A stretch of 19,443 bases of DNA from Flavobacteriales bacterium UBA1958. GTDB lineage: Bacteria; Bacteroidota; Bacteroidia; Flavobacteriales_D; Sanyastnellaceae. The position numbers were made by a program, and so were the translations under genes. The notes below the pieces were generated by a model, which saw only the letters and a list, made by a program, of their open reading frames with translations, searched no databases and was not told the origin of the DNA. The DNA is taken from contig DDEI01000029.1 of NCBI GenBank assembly GCA_002336675.1, forward strand, positions 1 to 19,443. The letters run 5' to 3'. How positions within the stretch are numbered: position 1 is the stretch's first letter; each line of letters begins with the position of its first letter. Below, one piece after another: positions 14,635 to 19,443 of the stretch.

Positions 14635-15489
14635 TTATCTGACTTGACCTCTAACTAAACTTCCCGTAGAAAATTCTGATCCAGAAGTAGCTTCTACTAT
14701 CAAGTTTACACATTCTACCGAGGCAAAAGAAATGTGGTTTTCTAACCGCTCTTTTAACTGCTCTGGAGAAATTCCTGAATAGGTGTTTACTATGATATAC
14801 GCCTTCTTATTCAGCAGCGCTGACACTCCCTTTATAAGGTCGTCGAGTTGGGTTTCTAGCTTCCATATTTCTCCCTTAGGCCCTCTGCCCCATGAGGGTG
14901 GATCCATAATAATCAGGTCGTATTTCTTTCCTCTTTTTACTTCCTTTTGTACATAACTCAGCGCATCTTCTTTCATCCATCTCACATCTTTAAGGCCACT
15001 GCTTTCCATGTTTTCTTTAGCCTTGGAGATTAACTGACTAAAGGCTTCTACATGGGTGACGTCTGCTTTTACGGTCTTGGCTGCCAATGATGCGCCACCT
15101 GTGTAAGCGAATAAATTCAGGGCTTTTGAGTTTTTTTTGCGTTGCAACGCTGAAAAAATATATTCCCAATTACTACTCTGCTCGGGAAAAACTCCGATGT
15201 GTTTGAACTGAGAAATACTGAGGTTGAACGCCAATTTACAGCTCCCGTTATAAGCGATTGACCAAGGGGTTAGCTGTTTACTCCAATTGCCAGAATTGGC
15301 TGATGACTGGGTAAAACGCGTCGTTACTTGCTGGCTCCACTCCTTTTGACTCAGTCTAGGTTTTCCTTTAGCCGCCACCTCTGGTCTTTCTGTGATAACA
15401 GCCCCGAAACGTTCTAGCTTCTTCCCGTTTCCGCAGTCTATAAGCTCGTATTCCTTCCAGCTGGGCGCTATAATTCTTTTGGTCTTCAG
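14635..15489 (-). CDS. RlmI-like class I SAM-dependent methyltransferase, non-standard start
   Basis: A cytoplasmic SAM-dependent methyltransferase of the RlmI-like type, probably acting on rRNA. With the CTG start at 15489 it has 284 residues. The SAM-binding motif I is 'LNLFAYTGGAS' (about 125-135), followed by the acidic 'HVEAF'. Motif IV is 'DLIIMDPPSWGRG' (about 191-203), the DPP-S-W-G form typical of this family. The first canonical start codon is a GTG at 15378. The 37 codons before it are clearly coding and family-like ('RIIAPSWKEYELIDCG', 'GKKLERFGAVITERPEVAAK'), so the true start is upstream. Only CTG (15489) or ATT (15495) are available before an in-frame TAA at 15502. A -7 element at 15517-15524 sits about 25 bases upstream, as expected for that start. 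The 247-residue form from GTG is the fallback. Confidence 0.85.
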   Translation of the reverse strand: MKTKRIIAPSWKEYELIDCGNGKKLERFGAVITERPEVAAKGKPRLSQKEWSQQVTTRFTQSSANSGNWSKQLTPWSIAYNGSCKLAFNLSISQFKHIGVFPEQSSNWEYIFSALQRKKNSKALNLFAYTGGASLAAKTVKADVTHVEAFSQLISKAKENMESSGLKDVRWMKEDALSYVQKEVKRGKKYDLIIMDPPSWGRGPKGEIWKLETQLDDLIKGVSALLNKKAYIIVNTYSGISPEQLKERLENHISFASVECVNLIVEATSGSEFSTGSLVRGQVR

Positions 15490-15516
15490 GAGAATGGATT
15501 TTTAATGTATAGACTG

Positions 15517-15524
15517 CAAACTTA
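15517..15524 (-). promoter_or_regulatory. Candidate -7 promoter element for the methyltransferase
   Basis: TAAGTTTG on the minus strand matches TAnnTTTG exactly and lies just past the stop codon of the upstream glycosyltransferase. It would give a leader of roughly 20 bases to the CTG/ATT start region. No well-spaced TTG is seen. Confidence 0.45.
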
Positions 15525-15526
15525 GC

Positions 15527-16984
15527 TTAGTTCTTTCGAAATACAGAGACTATCAAATTATCTGGGAATTCTTTTTTACTGATTTCACGGTACTCGCTTT
15601 TTAAGCCTTTCACCATTCCTAGATATCCCACATCATAAGGGCCCGCATTATTAAAGAGAATGATTTCATTTTTTCTCATTTCACTCGCTTTACTCTTCAC
15701 TTGATCTGCAGTGTAAAGCGGAAATACTTCAGCCTCATTTAGTTTTTCTGTTACCTGATCTATCTCTTTGAAAATCTCTAAATCATAATGGTAACTGAAA
15801 TTTAACTTTGACCACACTGGATATAGAATAATTATACTCCCCTCATTCTCTAGCGTTTTAACTTCTTCTACTGCAGCCTTAATTTCTCTCCTGCAATATT
15901 CTTTTTCCATAGAAAACGAATCTATCATGTGCGCTAATAGTAATAGAGTGGCTATGGCTTGAAGCCACTTAAAATGGGCGAATCGTTCTATAAAAGCTCC
16001 TATAAAAACATACAGCCCAATACTGCAGTAAAGCGCATATCGATCTATAAACATAGGGATTTCAGAGGAAACCTGATACATGAGTCCTAGCGGAATTAAC
16101 CACCAGATGAACACTATTATGTATTTCTTGGGGGTCTTAAACAGTTGACTAAAAATTAACGCCAAAGCTAAACCTATGGGTACAAAAAACTCCATCAGCC
16201 TAAACACCATTCCAGAGTTTAGAAAAGCATGAACTTGAATCTTAAATTGGCCTGCAGGTGGAGGCTCGACCCAAGTGCCGTCTGTAGACCTAACAAAAAA
16301 CTGTTCGATGAAAACTACGAGCAAAGGAACAAAGCTAAAAGCCGTGCCTAATAATACCCAAATAAATCTTTTAAATATTACTTTGTTTTTCAAATAAAAT
16401 AGCGCGGAAAGGCCTTCTATCATTATTACAAACCAGCCGAAATAATGTGAGTAAATAAGAGCCACATTGCAAAGCAATAAAAACCAAAAATCCCTCGGCT
16501 TTCCCTCTTCTGCAGATTTTAAAAAGAAGAATAGCCCTCCACTGGTGCATAAACACATCAGTCCGTACATTCTTAATTCACCCGAGAAATAGAAGAAGTA
16601 CTTAGAAAACATAAATAATCCAGCGGCTAACAATCCAGCCCAAAAACTAAAAAATCGTTTTCCTGTGATGTAAAGAACACCCGCAGTCAGAGAACTAATA
16701 AAAAGAGGTAAAATTCGCAAACTCTCCTCAGAAAAACCAACCAGTTTAGACCAAAAATGAACCAAAACCATAAACAAAGGAGGGTTAGGTTCTTTTGTAC
16801 ATAAGCTTACTATTTCCTTGACTGATTTCTGAGAATGATACAGCGTAAATGGCTCATCTAAGCATAAATCCCTCACTCCTAGATATGGGAGTTTCCAAAA
16901 AAATGAAAAGCTAATTATAGCCAGTATAAATAACTGGTCAGCATATTTATTAAAGAAGTCTTTCAAGCGCGTTGTGATAGTCAA
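15527..16984 (-). CDS. GT39/PMT-like membrane glycosyltransferase
   Basis: A 485-residue integral membrane protein with roughly nine to ten hydrophobic segments between residues 18 and 355 and a soluble C-terminal part of about 130 residues. It fits the GT-C fold of the dolichyl-phosphate-mannose/ArnT-like group (GT39, PMT_2). The conserved acidic loop is 'DLCLDEPFTLYH' (39-50, catalytic-type Asp43-Glu44), followed by 'PPLFMVLVHFW' (68-78). Such enzymes transfer a sugar from a polyprenyl-phosphate donor at the outer face of the inner membrane to lipids, glycans or proteins. The acceptor is not shown here. The start is TTG at 16984, immediately after an in-frame TAA; the next Met is residue 72, past the acidic loop, so it cannot be the start. 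An exact -7 promoter element is at 17027-17034. Confidence 0.87.
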   Translation of the reverse strand: MTITTRLKDFFNKYADQLFILAIISFSFFWKLPYLGVRDLCLDEPFTLYHSQKSVKEIVSLCTKEPNPPLFMVLVHFWSKLVGFSEESLRILPLFISSLTAGVLYITGKRFFSFWAGLLAAGLFMFSKYFFYFSGELRMYGLMCLCTSGGLFFFLKSAEEGKPRDFWFLLLCNVALIYSHYFGWFVIMIEGLSALFYLKNKVIFKRFIWVLLGTAFSFVPLLVVFIEQFFVRSTDGTWVEPPPAGQFKIQVHAFLNSGMVFRLMEFFVPIGLALALIFSQLFKTPKKYIIVFIWWLIPLGLMYQVSSEIPMFIDRYALYCSIGLYVFIGAFIERFAHFKWLQAIATLLLLAHMIDSFSMEKEYCRREIKAAVEEVKTLENEGSIIILYPVWSKLNFSYHYDLEIFKEIDQVTEKLNEAEVFPLYTADQVKSKASEMRKNEIILFNNAGPYDVGYLGMVKGLKSEYREISKKEFPDNLIVSVFRKN

Positions 16985-17026
16985 TTATTTCTAGAACTTT
17001 GGTCCTAAGCAAAGATGCATTTAAAA

Positions 17027-17034
17027 CAAAAGTA
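17027..17034 (-). promoter_or_regulatory. Candidate -7 promoter element for the glycosyltransferase
   Basis: TACTTTTG on the minus strand matches TAnnTTTG exactly, about 42 bases before the TTG start at 16984. It ends two bases from the start codon of the divergent yraN-like gene. The yraN message must therefore start inside this same 51-base gap; only GAACTTTG (16994-17001, one mismatch) is available for it. Confidence 0.5.
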
Positions 17035-17035
17035 G

Positions 17036-17398
17036 TTGGATTCATTTCACAAAAAAAAACAAGGGCAGATAGGTGAAGATTTAGCTGCCGAATACTTACT
17101 TAAAAACGGGTATACTATTAAGTCTAAAAATTGGAGGTATCACCCTTATGAAATAGATTTAATAGCACAGAAACAAGGGGTCTATATTTTTGTAGAAGTA
17201 AAACTTAGGGAGAATAACGATCTCATAGCTTTATGGGAGACGGTGAGCAAAGGCCAGCAGCAACGTGTGGTCTCTGCTGCTCATGAATATTTATTGATGA
17301 ATGATCTCGATTGCGAGTCTAGATTCGACATCATAGGAATAAAAATTACCCTAGGAAAAATCGCTGTAGAACACTATAAAGATGCATTTTACGCCTAA
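17036..17398 (+). CDS. YraN family (UPF0102) nuclease-like protein
   Basis: A 120-residue protein of the YraN/UPF0102 family, which has a restriction-endonuclease-like (PD-(D/E)xK) fold and an unproven role in DNA repair or processing. 'QIGEDLAAEYLLKNGYTI' (11-28) is the family opening. The nuclease residues are Glu39-x-Asp41 in 'YEIDLIAQ' and Glu54-x-Lys56 in 'FVEVKLR'. Length is normal. The TTG start at 17036 directly follows an in-frame TAG, and no ATG occurs before the conserved 'GE' at residues 13-14, so TTG is the only reasonable start. It is divergent from the glycosyltransferase with 51 bases between starts. The next gene is 61 bases downstream with its own promoter. Confidence 0.9.
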   Translation: MDSFHKKKQGQIGEDLAAEYLLKNGYTIKSKNWRYHPYEIDLIAQKQGVYIFVEVKLRENNDLIALWETVSKGQQQRVVSAAHEYLLMNDLDCESRFDIIGIKITLGKIAVEHYKDAFYA

Positions 17399-17412
17399 AA
17401 AACACTTCTTCA

Positions 17413-17443
17413 TTGGAAGTGATGTGTTAGTTTCATAAATTTG
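17413..17443 (+). promoter_or_regulatory. Two-part promoter for the HU-CCDC81/SPOR gene
   Basis: TTG (17413-17415), a 20-base spacer and TAAATTTG (17436-17443) match TTG-N17-23-TAnnTTTG. The leader to the ATG at 17460 would be about 12 bases. A 6-base inverted repeat (CACTTC/GAAGTG, 17404-17409 and 17417-17422) overlaps the upstream half and could be a weak terminator for the gene before it or an operator. Confidence 0.62.
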
Positions 17444-17459
17444 CGATAGTACTGAAGAA

Positions 17460-18557
17460 ATGAATTTTAACCAAGCCATACAAGACTTACTGTTTGAACA
17501 CGAATGTGTCATCATCCCTAGGTTCGGTGGGTTTGTTACTAGTTATAAGCCTGCGTTTATCCACCCTAAGAAGCAGATGGTGTTTCCGCCGTCTAAAAAA
17601 TTGTCTTTCAACGTCAACCTTAAAAATAATGATGGACTGCTGGTTAATTATATTTCGCAGAAAGAAAACATTAGCTATCAGACAGCTGCAGAGTTTGTAA
17701 CTTCTTCTGTGGAAGAGTTTAAAAATGAGCTCAACATCGGCAAAAGACTCTCACTAGAAGGAATAGGATGGATTTCGGTAAACACTAGTGGAGCCCTGGA
17801 ATTCTCTCCTGAAGATACGGGTAATTTTCTCAGAAACTCATTTGGCTTAAAACCAGTTTTTCTGCCAACTATAGAAGAATTACTAACCGATAAGGTAATT
17901 ACTCCCCAAGTAGAATCAGTTGTAGAGGCTGAAGTTATTTCTATAGCGCCTACTAAGGAAGAAGAAACTCCCTCTAGAAGAAGAAAAATAGGATGGGTGG
18001 CAGCTGCTGCTTTTGTGGGCGTAATGTTCATAGGAGGAATGCAAATCCAAGAAAACTCTGCAAACATCGCTTCGTTTTTTAGCAGTTTTATGCCTGGACA
18101 AACAGCGGTGAAAGAAGCTAACTTTCTACCAAGATTAGAAGATGAAAAACTTCACTTCACGTATGAAGAAGAGGTGAGTGAATTAGCATTAATAGTTAAC
18201 CAAAATCCGGAATTAAAGTCTGTTTTCTATTCTTTCGAGAACAGAGAGATTAGTCCAGATGGATTAAAGGTTGTTCTTAAAACTTCTGCTACTGAAGGCA
18301 GTTCAACTAAATATAAGCGCAATTCATCTAGCTTAGAGCTTTACTTTGTAGTCGCTGGATGTTTCCAAGATGAAACCAATGCGGATGGGCTAGTAAAAAA
18401 GCTCAGAAAAAAAGGGTTTGATGCTGGGGTATTCGGAAAAAAAGGAAGACTTCACCTAGTATGTTACGGTAGCTATACAAACCGTTCAGCTGCTAAATCT
18501 GCTCTTCAGGTTATTAAATCTAGCGAAAACCCTGAAGCCTGGGTGAAAAAACACTAA
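17460..18557 (+). CDS. HU-CCDC81 and SPOR domain cell-envelope protein
   Basis: A 365-residue protein of a Bacteroidota-specific layout. Residues 1-60 ('AIQDLLFEHECVIIPRFGGF') and about 62-140 ('GLLVNYISQKENISY', 'KRLSLEGIGWISVN') match the two CCDC81-type HU-like domains, which lie on the cytoplasmic side. A basic patch (RRRK, 173-176) is followed by one membrane segment (about 177-195). A periplasmic linker leads to a C-terminal SPOR domain (about 292-365, 'LYFVVAGCFQDETNADGLVKKL', 'LHLVCYGSYTNRSAAKSAL'), which in other proteins binds denuded septal peptidoglycan. The design suggests a link between DNA or a cytoplasmic partner and the division site. That is inference; the family has not been well characterised to my knowledge. 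Confidence 0.92.
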   Translation: MNFNQAIQDLLFEHECVIIPRFGGFVTSYKPAFIHPKKQMVFPPSKKLSFNVNLKNNDGLLVNYISQKENISYQTAAEFVTSSVEEFKNELNIGKRLSLEGIGWISVNTSGALEFSPEDTGNFLRNSFGLKPVFLPTIEELLTDKVITPQVESVVEAEVISIAPTKEEETPSRRRKIGWVAAAAFVGVMFIGGMQIQENSANIASFFSSFMPGQTAVKEANFLPRLEDEKLHFTYEEEVSELALIVNQNPELKSVFYSFENREISPDGLKVVLKTSATEGSSTKYKRNSSSLELYFVVAGCFQDETNADGLVKKLRKKGFDAGVFGKKGRLHLVCYGSYTNRSAAKSALQVIKSSENPEAWVKKH

Positions 18558-18632
18558 TTCTATCTTGATACAGTCTGTTGTGCTCCTCGTTTCTTTTCGT
18601 GTTTTTTATTTTTTTCGCTTAAAATAGGCCCT

Positions 18633-19298
18633 ATGATTTTTAAGTCTGTTCCACTTACCAAAGCGGATTTATCAGGAATAGATAACATCATTTTTGATTT
18701 TGGCGGGGTATTATTCGACATCGATTATGACGCTCCTGTTCGGGCATTTTCAGCCTTAGGAGGGAGAGGGTTTGAAGCTCTTTACGCACAGAGCGGACAG
18801 ACTCAATTATTCGACAAGTTAGAAACCGGAAACATCTCTAGCCAAGATTTTTTTGCTGAAATAAGAGCCGCTTTAGGATTAAACCACTCAAATGAATTAC
18901 TAGAAGAAGCCTGGCATACGATTTTACTTGACATTCCTAAAGAGAGAGTAGATATGATCTACAAACTAAAAAATCAGTTTAAGACCTATGTTTTTTCTAA
19001 TACAAATGCCATTCATGTCGAAGAATTCGAAAAGATCGTAGATCGGGCTATGGGTATAGAATACTTTAAATCCGCCTTCGAAAAAGTTCATTATTCTAAT
19101 GAGCTAGGATTTAAAAAGCCATATCCAGAATCATTTACTAAATACTGCCTATTAGAAGGTTTAGAGCCGGCCAAAACGCTATTTATCGACGACAGTATGC
19201 AGCACGTAAAGGGAGCAGAAAAAGCGGGTTTATTGGCTTACCACATAGATGTTACTAAAATGGATGTGAGAGCCGTTTTTCAAGCGTTGCTTGATTAG
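18633..19298 (+). CDS. HAD family (subfamily IA) hydrolase, YihX-like
   Basis: A 221-residue HAD phosphatase. Motif I is 'IIFDFGGVLFDID' with nucleophile Asp22; the usual second Asp is Gly24, as in the YihX-type (sugar-phosphate phosphatase) and epoxide-hydrolase-N-terminal branches. Motif II is 'VFSNTNAIH' (Ser122), motif III Lys161/Lys162 in 'LGFKKPYPESF', and motif IV 'LFIDDSMQHVKGAEKAG' (Asp186, Asp187). A helical cap (about 33-100) is of the alpha-helical C1 type. The substrate is probably a small phosphorylated sugar or nucleotide. The loss of the second Asp would weaken plain phosphatase chemistry but is normal in that branch. A T-rich one-mismatch promoter element (TATTTTTT) lies about 25 bases upstream. 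Confidence 0.9.
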   Translation: MIFKSVPLTKADLSGIDNIIFDFGGVLFDIDYDAPVRAFSALGGRGFEALYAQSGQTQLFDKLETGNISSQDFFAEIRAALGLNHSNELLEEAWHTILLDIPKERVDMIYKLKNQFKTYVFSNTNAIHVEEFEKIVDRAMGIEYFKSAFEKVHYSNELGFKKPYPESFTKYCLLEGLEPAKTLFIDDSMQHVKGAEKAGLLAYHIDVTKMDVRAVFQALLD

Positions 19299-19299
19299 C

Positions 19300-19392
19300 T
19301 TAACTTCCAAAGCTGGCTGCTGTTAGGGGTTCAAAAATATTCAGATCAAACTCGCCGGCAGGTGATGTAATGTGGTCAAAAAATATCTGAAA
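19300..19392 (-). pseudogene. Possible C-terminal coding fragment at right edge
   Basis: On the minus strand a 30-codon stretch ends in TAA at 19300 and reads like real protein ('DHITSPAGEFDLNIFEPLTA'). It is closed upstream by an in-frame TAA at 19393-19395 and has no start codon. It could be the tail of a gene whose frame was broken in the T-run at 19376-19381; a neighbouring frame upstream stays open to the window edge. I do not recognise the family, and chance cannot be excluded at this length. The rest of 19299-19443 holds nothing else that I can name. Confidence 0.22.
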
Positions 19393-19443
19393 TTACACCC
19401 TGGCATACCTTCGATCTTTTATGAATGCTAAAGGGAGAAAACT

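Noticed and set aside
18690..18725. Loss of the second motif I aspartate in the HAD protein as a sign of inactivation
   Set aside because: The D-x-G form is standard in the YihX-like/epoxide-hydrolase-N branch, and motifs II-IV are intact.
1..19443. Search for CRISPR arrays, tRNA/rRNA genes, insertion sequences, toxin-antitoxin or defence genes
   Set aside because: No spaced direct repeats, no tRNA-like arms, no transposase, integrase or defence-type domains were found; the window reads as ordinary chromosome.

Overview
The window is a stretch of ordinary chromosome from a Bacteroidota member, most likely a marine-type Flavobacteriales (Cryomorphaceae/Schleiferiaceae-like placement is a guess). 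The evidence is as follows. One secreted protein ends in a type B type IX secretion (T9SS) sorting domain, and another is a large repeat adhesin. There is an HU-CCDC81/SPOR protein of the kind typical of this phylum. The DNA is AT-rich. Seven exact matches to the Bacteroidota -7 promoter element TAnnTTTG lie just upstream of gene starts. I see no rRNA, tRNA, CRISPR array, transposase or phage gene.

Bases 1-5475 are all read on the minus strand. In transcription order they encode a ComF-type phosphoribosyltransferase, a free methionine-R-sulfoxide reductase (GAF fold), an Ig-like lipoprotein whose TTG start overlaps the reductase, a small secreted protein, and a very large secreted adhesin. 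The adhesin runs off the left edge; its start overlaps the stop of the small protein (ATGA), and its repeats have a period of about 70 residues. Bases 5520-6521 (plus) encode an exported glycosylasparaginase with a twin-arginine signal.

Bases 6604-8272 (minus) hold a lectin-like protein with a T9SS C-terminal domain, followed by the 5' remnant of an SRPBCC-fold gene. Bases 8400-10415 (minus) are a short-chain dehydrogenase plus DEAD-box helicase operon closed by a clear hairpin. A divergent Crp/Fnr-type regulator lies at 10613-11080. Next come a gene-free stretch of 384 bases that may contain an interspersed repeat, an NmrA/DUF2867 protein and a proC-like reductase (both plus).

From 13814 to 16984 (minus) lie a 4-oxalocrotonate decarboxylase/hydratase-family enzyme, an RlmI-like methyltransferase without an ordinary start codon, and a GT39-like membrane glycosyltransferase. 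The right end (plus) holds a YraN family protein, the HU-CCDC81/SPOR cell-envelope protein and a HAD phosphatase. The final 145 bases hold only a possible C-terminal fragment of a minus-strand gene.

Most genes are housekeeping or surface functions that do not form one pathway. I found no convincing new defence, mobile or signalling system. The points most worth checking are the SRPBCC gene remnant, the methyltransferase start, the cluster of non-ATG starts that sit directly after stop codons, the over-represented word GCGTTGCAA, the small-protein/adhesin pair and the possible repeat at 11240-11420.
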